From Myxococcales bacterium (GTDB taxonomy: Bacteria > Myxococcota_A > Polyangia > Polyangiales > Ga0077539), in contig JAEUKI010000062.1 in NCBI GenBank assembly GCA_016793325.1, positions 248,001 through 312,000 of the forward strand: a stretch of 64,000 nucleotides of DNA, given 5' to 3'. This document shows, in pieces, positions 1-6,737 of this stretch (positions are counted from its first letter, which is position 1; every line of letters begins with the position of its first letter). Below the pieces are notes generated by a model. That model had not been told where the DNA came from. It did not search any database and saw only the letters and a program-made list of their open reading frames with translations. The position numbers were made by a program, and so were the translations under genes.

Positions 1-1235
1 TCGAGCGCGCCATGCGCGACGTGGCCACGGTGGGAACCTCTGGGGCCCAGCGCCTCCCGCCGCTTCGCTCGCCGAGGACGCTCGCCGCGATGCGCCTCCA
101 GAGCCGCATCGCATCCGCGACGTTCTTCGCGCGACCGGCGCTCTTTCCTGTGCTCGCGTGCAACGGCGTGAGCCTCTCGATCCGCGAGGGCGTGAGCGTG
201 ACGACGCCGTTCGCGATCTCGGTGTTCGCCGTGGTGCTCAACTCCATCGGGCTCTTTCGCGAGGCGCACGCGTGGGGCGAGGTGGCCCTCGCGCTGCTCT
301 CGAAGAACGAAGACCGCGCGATGGACGCGCGCACGCGGCACGTCGTGTTCAACCTCGTCGGGGTGTTCACCGTTCCGCTCTCGTCGACGCTCGACGAGCT
401 TCGCGCCGTGGTCGAGCTCGGCGAAGACATCGGCGACCCCGAGTACGCCGCGTACGCAGGGCACGCCTTCGTCCACAACGCGCTCTACGCGGGGCGGCCC
501 CTCGGCGCGCTGCTCGACGACGCGCGCTCGCTCGCTGCGTTCATGACGAGCTACGAGCAGTTCAACGCCCTTCACGTCCACGAGCTCTTCGTGCGCGCGA
601 TCAGCGCGCTCGTCGGCGAGTCCGAGGACCCATCGAAGCTCGACGGCGCTGGCTTCGACGAGGCGCGAGCGCTCGACGCCTCCCGACGCGCGGGCTCTCG
701 AAGCGCGCTCTTTCTGCAGCAGACGCTCATGGGAATGCTGCGGTTTCACTTCGGCTCCCCGCGGGAGGCGAGCGCCCTCTTCGAGGCCGCGAGGCCCTAC
801 CTCGACGGCGTCGCGTCCACGTTTCACATCCCTGTGTTTCATCAGTACGCGGCCGCGGCGATCTGGGCGATCGACGACGGCGCGGCGCGCGACGCGCTGG
901 TCGAGCGCGCGCGAGAGAGCGAACAAGCGCTCGAGCCCTACGCGGCCGCGGGGCCCATGAATTTTGCGCACCGAATCGAGATCGTCCGCTCGTTTCGCGA
1001 GCGTCGCGAGGGGGACCTCACCGCGGCGATCGACCGCGCCGAGCGCGCAGCGGCGGCCGCCTCGGCCGAGGGCTTCGAAAACGACGCCGGGCTCGCGCTT
1101 CGGGCGGCTTCAGCGTGGAGCGACGAGGCTGGGCACGCCGATCGCGCCGCGGCGCTTCGGGCGCGGGCTGCGAGCGCGTTCGACGCGTGGGGAGCGCGCG
1201 CGCTCGCGGACAAGTGCCGCGATCGCCAACGGTAG
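1..1235 (+). CDS. C-terminal fragment of a PknK-like Ser/Thr kinase/ATPase (TPR-like region)
   Basis: The frame is open through the left edge, so the N-terminus lies outside the window and the first ATG at 12 is probably internal. The visible 407 residues are helical and repeat-like. They resemble the long region after the AAA ATPase domain in bacterial multidomain Ser/Thr kinases (PknK/MalT-like): a stretch starting MRLQSRIASATFF, then VVLNSIGLFREAHAWGEVAL and DPEYAAYAGHAF, matches the recurring layout of that family. The protein stops after the helical repeats and shows no GAF, PAS or histidine-kinase domain, which many relatives carry here. Role is inferred as cytoplasmic signal integration. 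The kinase and NTPase domains cannot be seen, so the assignment rests on the repeat region alone. Confidence 0.6.
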   Translation, partial: ERAMRDVATVGTSGAQRLPPLRSPRTLAAMRLQSRIASATFFARPALFPVLACNGVSLSIREGVSVTTPFAISVFAVVLNSIGLFREAHAWGEVALALLSKNEDRAMDARTRHVVFNLVGVFTVPLSSTLDELRAVVELGEDIGDPEYAAYAGHAFVHNALYAGRPLGALLDDARSLAAFMTSYEQFNALHVHELFVRAISALVGESEDPSKLDGAGFDEARALDASRRAGSRSALFLQQTLMGMLRFHFGSPREASALFEAARPYLDGVASTFHIPVFHQYAAAAIWAIDDGAARDALVERARESEQALEPYAAAGPMNFAHRIEIVRSFRERREGDLTAAIDRAERAAAAASAEGFENDAGLALRAASAWSDEAGHADRAAALRARAASAFDAWGARALADKCRDRQR

Positions 1236-1256
1236 GCGTCGCTGCGGCTCAGCCCG

Positions 1257-2222
1257 TCACTCGATGGCGATCGGCGGGTGTCCCGATGATTCGAGCAGCG
1301 CTCGGATCGCGGCGCCCGACAGGCCGATGGTCCGATCGTTGGTCATCGGGTGGCATCGCACGATGGGCTCGTCCAACAGGGACGCGCTCATCGCCACGCG
1401 GACCGCGCGCTCGTGGTCGTTGAGCGCGGCGAGGGGCGTGACCGACCCGGGCTCGACGCCGAGGTGCGTTCGAAGACGCGCGTACGAGGCGAACGAGAGG
1501 TGCTTCGTCCCGAGCTTCGAGGCGAGCGACGCGAGGTCGACCGTCGCGTCTTCGGGCACGGTGACGAGCCACATCGCGCCCTTTTTGTCGCGGACGAAGA
1601 GGTTCTTCACGTGGACGCCGCGCTCGTCCGCGGGCCTGTGACGCTGGGCCTGCGCGACGGTGAACACCGGAGGATGCACTCGTACTTCGTGATCGATGCC
1701 CCGCGCGCGAAGCGCTTCGAAGAGCGCGCTCGCGGGGTCGTGCAGCGTGAGTTCGTGAGAGAGCAGGCGATCGCCGTCGAACACGAAGCGTCCGTCGAAG
1801 CGGTAGCCCGCGAGCATCTTGGGCAGCCACAGCGCGTCGTCGGCCCACATCTCGTCGTACGGAACGCTCTCGAGCGACGTCCACAGCGGGATCGCCTCTG
1901 GGGTCTCGACGGGCTCTCCCTCGCATCGATCCGACGAAAACACGTGGCAGAACAGCCTGTAGCCGTCGACGAACTCGAACGCGAGCGTCCCTCGCTCGCG
2001 CGGCTCGAGCGGCGTGACGCCGAGCTCCTCGCGCACCTCGCGGACCGCTGCGTCGCGCGCGGTCTCGCCCGGGTCGAGCCTGCCGCCCGGGGCGTTGATC
2101 TTTCCCGCGCCGAGGCCGCGCTTCTTGCGGATGAGCAGCGCTCGGCCGTGGTCGATCACGAACAAGAGCGTCGCTGTGTCCTTCGGCTTCCACGCGCTCC
2201 AATCGATGTCCGAGACGTGCAT
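1257..2222 (-). CDS. NUDIX hydrolase fused to a ProX/YbaK-type prolyl-tRNA editing domain
   Basis: 321 residues in two parts. Residues about 14-145 are a NUDIX domain with a complete box at 46-69 (GGRLDPGE then REVREELGV), so it should cleave a nucleoside-diphosphate-type substrate in an Mg-dependent way. Residues about 155-321 look like the free-standing prolyl-tRNA editing proteins (ProX/PrdX, YbaK fold): HPPVFT at 183, then HVKNLF, a VPEDATVDL strand, LSFAS and GVEPGSVTP, all in family order. That family deacylates Ala-tRNA(Pro). The ATG at 2222 is chosen because it overlaps the stop of the upstream gene as TGATG and because residues further upstream in frame are only Arg-rich. It is the last gene of a three-gene coupled leftward operon. 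The pairing of a nucleotide-cleaning domain with a tRNA-proofreading domain is unusual; the joint role is not known to me. Confidence 0.85.
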   Translation of the reverse strand: MHVSDIDWSAWKPKDTATLLFVIDHGRALLIRKKRGLGAGKINAPGGRLDPGETARDAAVREVREELGVTPLEPRERGTLAFEFVDGYRLFCHVFSSDRCEGEPVETPEAIPLWTSLESVPYDEMWADDALWLPKMLAGYRFDGRFVFDGDRLLSHELTLHDPASALFEALRARGIDHEVRVHPPVFTVAQAQRHRPADERGVHVKNLFVRDKKGAMWLVTVPEDATVDLASLASKLGTKHLSFASYARLRTHLGVEPGSVTPLAALNDHERAVRVAMSASLLDEPIVRCHPMTNDRTIGLSGAAIRALLESSGHPPIAIE

Positions 2223-3199
2223 CAGCGCGAGTGTGCAAGAAGAGTCGTCCGCGTGTCCGCTGCGAATCGCGCGACGCTCGCGGGGTCGTGCGCGAAGACG
2301 ACCCGCGTGTCGTGCGCGCGGATCTCCTCTGCCAGCGCGTCGAGGGTCTGTCTCGCTTCGACCGGGCGCTCGACGATGCCCGCGAGCTGACGCCGTTGGA
2401 TTTGCTCCAGCGAAAACGCGGCGTCTCCCGCGAAGACAATCGAGCGGTGCTCTGCGCGCACGAGCAGCCCGAGGTGTCCTGGCGAGTGACCCGGGAGCGT
2501 GACGATGCTCACGGCTCCGTCCGACGTGAGCGGGACGTGATGCGCGAAGCGCTCGATCGGCGGTCCGTCGACGCCGACGAGCGTCGGCGATCGGCCGCCG
2601 GGCCACTGCGTCGGGAGCGCTCCGTTGTGCGTCGGAAAGTCACCGCGGCCGACGTAAACCTCCGCGCGGTCTGGGAGCACTTCGACTCCATCTGCGTGAT
2701 CGCTGTGTCGGTGCGTGAGGATCACGCCGCGCACGCGGCCGGGGGCGACGCCGAGCGACGCGAGTCGACGGTCGATGCGCTGCTCGGGCTCGAAGCGAAA
2801 ATCGAGGAGATTTCCGTACACGAACGCCGTCCCTGGGTCGCTTCGATAGTGCGCAGGATCGAGGCTCGACTCGGTCATCCCCGCGTCGACGAGGAAGACT
2901 CCCTCGGGGTGATCGACGATCCCGACGAAGATGGGCATGAACTCGGTCCATCGCGGATCGAGCAGCACCTCGAGGATGCGCGTCGGGACGGGGCCCACGA
3001 GCGCGCGATGCGACGACTTCACGCGGACCCACCCGCACACCGCGACGTGAACGGTCAGCGCGCCGAAGCGACGGCTCGTCACGGGCGCCACGGGAAGCGC
3101 TGGGATCGGGGCGTCGCGCGGGGCGCGAAACACCCCTGCGCAGCCGACGCAGAGCGACGCGGTGAGCGTGGCTCCGAGGAGCGCGAGCTCGGCGTTCAC
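2222..3199 (-). CDS. Metallo-beta-lactamase-fold hydrolase (lactonase-like), probably exported
   Basis: 325 residues. The metal-binding signature THRHSDHADG is at 162-171, followed by a later GHSPGHLGL histidine and the GDAAF aspartate, the order seen in glyoxalase-II/N-acyl-homoserine-lactonase-type MBL enzymes. The substrate is not evident. The N-terminus is hydrophobic and ends in Cys around residue 20, so it may be a lipoprotein, although the lipobox is imperfect. The start is a GTG at 3199, preceded on the coding strand by a GGAGGT ribosome-binding site six bases away and overlapping the TGA of the SRPBCC gene (GTGA). Its own stop overlaps the NUDIX-ProX ATG, so the three genes should be co-translated. 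Confidence 0.85.
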   Translation of the reverse strand: MNAELALLGATLTASLCVGCAGVFRAPRDAPIPALPVAPVTSRRFGALTVHVAVCGWVRVKSSHRALVGPVPTRILEVLLDPRWTEFMPIFVGIVDHPEGVFLVDAGMTESSLDPAHYRSDPGTAFVYGNLLDFRFEPEQRIDRRLASLGVAPGRVRGVILTHRHSDHADGVEVLPDRAEVYVGRGDFPTHNGALPTQWPGGRSPTLVGVDGPPIERFAHHVPLTSDGAVSIVTLPGHSPGHLGLLVRAEHRSIVFAGDAAFSLEQIQRRQLAGIVERPVEARQTLDALAEEIRAHDTRVVFAHDPASVARFAADTRTTLLAHSR

Positions 3200-3648
3200 G
3201 ACTGCACCTCCGCGGCGAGCGCGCCAACGCGGTCCATCACCGACGGAAGCGCCGCGCGAAACGGCTTGGACAGCAGCCAGAAGAACAACCACCGAAGCGG
3301 CCCCTCGAAGCGCACGCGGTGCTCGAAGCGCGCGCCATCCCCCTCGCGCTCGACGATCCGCTCGATCACGAGTCGCGCGAACAGGAGCTGAATCTCGAGG
3401 ACGTACCGGCGCTCGGGCTCGAACGCGGTCACCTCGAACCTCGACGCCGGCCCGCGCATGGGCACGAGCTCGCCCCGCGCGTTTGCGCGCAGCTGTGCGG
3501 GCGGATCCAGCCGCGCCTCGCGCAGCTCGGTGTCCCAGCGAGGCCAGCTCGCGACGTTTGTCCACACGCTCCACACGGCCGATGGCGGCGCGGCGGTCGT
3601 CGTGCTCCTGCGAAATGAAGTCCCTTCGACGATGACGGATGGGTCCAT
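3196..3648 (-). CDS. SRPBCC-family (START/polyketide-cyclase-like) protein
   Basis: 150 residues with the SRPBCC layout: a first strand, then PPSAVWSVWTNVASWPRWDTEL, then alternating strands and a C-terminal amphipathic helix (RAALPSVMDRVGALAAEV). Proteins of this fold bind small hydrophobic ligands or act as cyclases; no catalytic residue can be named here. It is the first gene of the leftward operon and diverges from the TetR gene across about 130 bp that hold two palindromes. Regulation by that TetR is a reasonable inference. The ATG at 3648 is the first start in frame and lacks a clear Shine-Dalgarno. Confidence 0.75.
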   Translation of the reverse strand: MDPSVIVEGTSFRRSTTTAAPPSAVWSVWTNVASWPRWDTELREARLDPPAQLRANARGELVPMRGPASRFEVTAFEPERRYVLEIQLLFARLVIERIVEREGDGARFEHRVRFEGPLRWLFFWLLSKPFRAALPSVMDRVGALAAEVQS

Positions 3649-3680
3649 GGTGGTCGCTCGACTTGCTCGGATGGGTGGTT

Positions 3681-3699
3681 ATTTGAGCAGCGCTCAAAT
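3681..3699. promoter_or_regulatory. 19-bp perfect palindrome, probable TetR operator
   Basis: The sequence ATTTGAGCAGCGCTCAAAT has perfect 8-bp arms around a 3-base centre. It lies between the divergent SRPBCC and tetR genes, where TetR regulators normally bind. A second related site follows 22 bp further on. Confidence 0.65.
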
Positions 3700-3706
3700 T
3701 TGAACA

Positions 3707-3717
3707 GAGCAGTGCTC
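3707..3717. promoter_or_regulatory. Second operator half-site/palindrome GAGCAGTGCTC
   Basis: An 11-bp palindrome repeating the core of the previous site (GAGCAGCGCTC at 3685-3695) with one change. The two cores are 22 bp apart, about two helical turns, which suits cooperative binding of two dimers. Confidence 0.5.
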
Positions 3718-3779
3718 AGATTCTCGAGGTCGTCGTCCGTTGCGCGCAGGGGGACAGTCCGTGCACGATCGACCGATCG

Positions 3780-4409
3780 ATGACCGCGAGTCGCCCGCCA
3801 CGATCGAAGAAGCGCGCGTTTCACCATGGCGACCTGCGCAACGCGCTCGTTCGCGCGACGACGCAGCTCTTGACCGAGCGCCGCGAGGTGGGCTCGCTCT
3901 CGCTTCGCGAGGTGGCCCGCGAGGCGGGGGTCGCCTCGAGCGCGCCGTACCATCACTTCGCGACGCGAGCGGATTTGCTGGTCGCCGTCGCGCTCGAGGG
4001 CTTCACGACGCTCGGCGCGACGCTCGCGCGGCTCGACGCCGAGGACGTCGAGGCCGAGGAGCGTCTCCGTCGTCGCGTGCGGGCGTACATGCGCTTCGCG
4101 GTCGAGCACCCGGCGCACTACCGAGTGATGTTTCACGAGGAGCTGCAGCGCTCGTCGCAGGCGCACGTGTACGAGCAGGTCTCGCGGCAGGCGTTCGAGG
4201 CGCTGGTGACCGCGGTCATGTCCGCGCGTCCGGCGGTCGAGCTCGATCGCGCGCGGAGCCTCGCGTGGCTGCTCTGGTCGTCGTCGCACGGAGCCGCGAT
4301 GCTCGCGATCGACGGCGCGCTCGAGGGGCTCTCGCCCACGCGAAAGAGCGTCGCCTCGACGCTCGACGCGACGGCGGACGATCTCGTTCGCGCGGCGGTC
4401 ACGCTGTAG
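3780..4409 (+). CDS. TetR/AcrR-family transcriptional regulator
   Basis: 209 residues. The N-terminal helix-turn-helix region reads HHGDLRNALV, then LSLREVAREAGVASSAPYHHFATRADLL, a typical TetR recognition helix. The C-terminal ligand domain is of the type that follows the HHGDL motif and contains VEHPAHYRVMF. It is divergent from the SRPBCC/MBL/NUDIX-ProX operon, with two palindromes between them, so it is probably a local repressor of that operon and of itself. It resembles the second TetR in this window (42019-42660), which also begins with HHGDL. The inducer is unknown. Confidence 0.9.
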   Translation: MTASRPPRSKKRAFHHGDLRNALVRATTQLLTERREVGSLSLREVAREAGVASSAPYHHFATRADLLVAVALEGFTTLGATLARLDAEDVEAEERLRRRVRAYMRFAVEHPAHYRVMFHEELQRSSQAHVYEQVSRQAFEALVTAVMSARPAVELDRARSLAWLLWSSSHGAAMLAIDGALEGLSPTRKSVASTLDATADDLVRAAVTL

Positions 4410-4432
4410 CATCGCTGGGGTACCCTCGCGCC

Positions 4433-5440
4433 ATGCGAACGCTCACGACCGCTCCTTCGGCGCTGCTCGATCCCGCGACGGGCGCTGCGCGCTTCGGCTC
4501 GTACGAGGGGTCGATCTCGGGCGTCGACCTCGCGCCGCTCGCGTCGGGGCGCTTGCAGCGGATCGCGCGAGAGAAGCGCTGGATCTACGCGTCGTTGGCG
4601 ACGGACGAGGTCTTCGCGGCCGCCGCGGTCGTGCGCCTCGGGTACAGCGCGACGGCGTTTTCGTACGTGTACGACGCGAAGGCGGGACGAATCGCAGCGC
4701 ACGAGTCCGCGTTGGGGATCCCCGCCGTGTGCGACGTGAGCGACGATCGACAGCGGGGCGTGCGCGGGGCGTTCTCTCTCGGTCGAACGCGCTACCGCGT
4801 CGAGAAGGACCCCTCGGGCGATGTGCTCGTCGAGGTGCGCGCGGGAGCGATTTCGATCGACGCTCAGATGCGAGCCGAGCGCGCGCCTCCGTCGATCACG
4901 GCGGTGGCCAAGATCCCCGAAGGGATCATCGACGTGACCGAGAAGCGAACGCTGCTCGCCGCCAAGGGATCGATCGTCGTCGGCGATCGGCGCTGGTCGC
5001 TTGATGGCGGACACGGCGGGTTCGACCTGACGCAGGGGCTCCTCGCGCGGCGCACGCGATGGCGTTGGGCGTTTGCGATGGGCCGCACCGACGCGGGGGT
5101 TCGCTTCGGGATGAACCTCGTTCAGGGCTTCGTCGGCGAGCCCGAGTGCGCCCTCTGGATCGGCGACGAGCTCATGGGCGTGGGTGAAGGCCGCATCGAG
5201 CGCGAGGGCGACGATCGAGACCTGCGGCGCGCGTGGCGCGTGACGACGACGTGCGGGAGCGTGGATCTACGGTTTGTTCCGAGTGATTTTCACCGCGAGA
5301 ACCGCGAGCTGCTCGTGGTGTCGTCGAAGTTCGTCCAGGGTGTCGGTCGCTACGAGGGCACGGTCCGTGATCGCAGCGGGCGCGAGCACACGATATCAAC
5401 GGCGCTCGGCGTGACCGAGGATCAAGACACGCGCTGGTGA
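4433..5440 (+). CDS. DUF2804 family protein
   Basis: 335 residues. The protein matches the DUF2804 layout: an N-terminal TAPSALLDPATG segment, the KRWIYASLATDEVFAAAAVVRLGYSATAF region, and a central WSLDGGHGGFDLTQGLLARRTRWRWA block, which is the most characteristic part of the family. The C-terminal half continues with strand-rich sequence (GMNLVQGF, ALWIGDELMGVG). The function is unknown; the fold is reminiscent of lipocalin-like or hydroxyneurosporene-synthase-like barrels. It starts 23 bp after the tetR stop and may be co-transcribed with it. Confidence 0.8.
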   Translation: MRTLTTAPSALLDPATGAARFGSYEGSISGVDLAPLASGRLQRIAREKRWIYASLATDEVFAAAAVVRLGYSATAFSYVYDAKAGRIAAHESALGIPAVCDVSDDRQRGVRGAFSLGRTRYRVEKDPSGDVLVEVRAGAISIDAQMRAERAPPSITAVAKIPEGIIDVTEKRTLLAAKGSIVVGDRRWSLDGGHGGFDLTQGLLARRTRWRWAFAMGRTDAGVRFGMNLVQGFVGEPECALWIGDELMGVGEGRIEREGDDRDLRRAWRVTTTCGSVDLRFVPSDFHRENRELLVVSSKFVQGVGRYEGTVRDRSGREHTISTALGVTEDQDTRW

Positions 5441-5638
5441 GACGAAGGGCGGGGACTACTGGGCCGTGGGCGCCGAAGGCTGCGGCGCTTCATCGCCTGT
5501 TCTGTGTGGAGAATTCCGGTGTTTCGTGCGATCGGGCCTTCAATCGCGGCTGACGCGCGCGCCGCCCCCACGTAGCGCTGACAACGGGACACATCGCGAT
5601 CGGGGGCATCGAGGATGCGAAGAGCAGCACACGGCCGG

Positions 5639-5674
5639 GAGACGAGCGCCGAGAGACGAGCGCCGAGAGACGAG
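5639..5674. repeat. 14-bp tandem repeat at the edge of REP element copy 1
   Basis: The unit GAGACGAGCGCCGA occurs 2.6 times without a change. The same GAGACGAGCG core is part of the 66-bp arms, so this looks like a stuttered expansion of the arm. Copy 2 has a shorter version in the opposite orientation near 33591-33617. Confidence 0.7.
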
Positions 5675-5695
5675 TGTGGAAGGACGCGATTTGCG

Positions 5696-5761
5696 CACGG
5701 CCGGGAGACGAGCGCCCGGCCTTTGCGCTCCGCGGAGCGGGCTCGGCGTCCGCCGGGCCTA
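5696..5761. repeat. Left 66-bp inverted arm of REP element copy 1
   Basis: Runs from CACGGCCGGGAGACGAGCG to CGCCGGGCCTA. It pairs with 6201-6266 with a single mismatch. The arm holds its own hairpins: GGCCGGG/CCCGGCC around a 9-base loop, the 12-bp palindrome GCTCCGCGGAGC, and CGGCG/CGCCG. The TAG stop of the transposase reading frame is formed by its last three bases. Confidence 0.85.
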
Positions 5762-6188
5762 ACCGCTGGACTCGTCGTCGCGCTCGATTTGCTCCCATGC
5801 GTCGAGCGAGGATCCGGTGCGATGGTGCTCGCGATGGCGTTCGACGTAGTCGAGCAGCCGCGTCGCGTTTTCGGGATCGATGCTGAATGCTGCGTAGCCG
5901 CTCTTCCAGCGGAAGGTTAGGGGCCCCGAGGCGACGAGCCAACACGACTGCGCTCTCGCTCTTGAATACACGCACCACCTCGGCAATCGACCGCGTAAGC
6001 GCCATTCGAACAGCCAAGTGGACGTGATCGTCGGACGCCCCGAACGCCAGCAGTTCGGTGGACAGTTTCTCGCTTCGTGCCAGATACAGCGCCCGCAACG
6101 CGGGATCGTGACTCTCCGCGATAGACTGCACGCGTCGCTTCGTGCTCCACGCCCGATGAACGAATCCTCGCGAAACGGAGTGACTCAG
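5759..6188 (-). pseudogene. Broken RAYT (REP-associated, IS200-like Y1) transposase, copy 1
   Basis: Homologous along its whole length to the intact gene at 33048-33476. Two defects are visible. The ATG of copy 2 is CTG here (6186-6188). One extra base near 5915-5921 shifts the frame after the LARRLG segment, so the HUH part (ASDDHVHLAV) and the catalytic Tyr part (RLLDYVERHREHH) lie in different frames. A few substitutions separate the rest. It can be read as a recently inactivated copy; translational frameshifting to rescue it cannot be excluded from sequence alone. Confidence 0.75.
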
Positions 6189-6200
6189 CTGCCACGAGAG

Positions 6201-6266
6201 TAGGCCCGGCGAACGCCGAGCCCGCTCCGCGGAGCGCAAAGGCCGGGCGCTCGTCTCCCGGCCGTG
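6201..6266. repeat. Right 66-bp inverted arm of REP element copy 1
   Basis: Reverse complement of 5696-5761 with one G-to-A change. It sits just upstream of the degenerate transposase start, so the reading frame is tightly bracketed by the two arms, as in RAYT genes flanked by paired REPs. Confidence 0.85.
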
Positions 6267-6414
6267 CGCAAATCGTGCGCTTCCATCACTTCCATCACCG
6301 CACTCTCGGCCTCTCAGCCGTGCGCAAATCGTGTGCTTCGATGCCCGTGCTCCCTTGGAATTCCGCTGCCGATTCAACAGAGCTTCCCACCGAGCGTTGC
6401 GCATCACCTGGGCA

Positions 6415-6474
6415 GTGCGCCGCATGCGGCGCACGAGCAACGGCTCGCTGCTCCCAACTTCAGTTGGGTGCAGC
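6415..6474. repeat. 20-bp perfect palindrome plus hairpin in the shared REP-element block
   Basis: GTGCGCCGCATGCGGCGCAC (6415-6434) is a perfect palindrome. At 6447-6474 follows a hairpin with stem GCTGC-CCCAAC against GTTGGG-GCAGC and a single T:T mismatch. Both structures recur at 33715-33774. Confidence 0.7.
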
Positions 6475-6523
6475 CAAGGTGCGAAGTCACCACGCTTTCC
6501 CTCGCAATTTCGCTCGCGCCCGC

Positions 6524-6637
6524 CGACTTCGAGATGAGGTCGATCCAGAGAACTGAAGGTGGGGGTCAGCCATCGAGCGCACTGAATTGGAAATGGACTG
6601 GACTCTCAGGCGTCCGGCGACTTCGAGATGAGGTCGA
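6524..6637. repeat. Direct repeat CGACTTCGAGATGAGGTCGA, two copies
   Basis: The 20-mer lies at 6524-6543 and again at 6618-6637; a one-base variant is at 33824-33843 in element copy 2. The second copy is enclosed by CTCAGGC/GCCTGAG inverted arms. The stretch between the two copies (about 6580-6611) is the reverse complement of the left edge of copy 2 (32951-32980). Confidence 0.7.
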
Positions 6638-6737
6638 GCCTGAGTCACTACGTGGGAGAGGGGCGCGCGGCAGCCGCGGGTCAGGCCGCGTGACGCGCGC
6701 ACGCGGTTCGCGCCGCCGTTCTCGGCGCCTACGGAAA

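Larger units (their letters stand above)
5546..6682. mobile_element. Decayed RAYT/REP mobile element, copy 1
   Basis: A 1.1-kb block between the DUF2804 gene and the MFS gene with no intact gene. Its outer limits are a 33-bp imperfect inverted repeat (5546-5577 against 6648-6680, about five mismatches). Inside are two 66-bp inverted arms, a broken Y1/HUH transposase between them, and a long block of hairpins. About 860 bp of this block is repeated in the same orientation at 32985-33849. Long open frames crossing it are Arg/Ala-rich and not convincing as proteins. The 3' end of the MFS gene seems partly repeated at the far side (5455-5473). Confidence 0.7.

Noticed and set aside
5639..5674. 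Short direct repeats that might suggest a CRISPR
   Set aside because: The units are contiguous with no spacers and belong to the REP arms.
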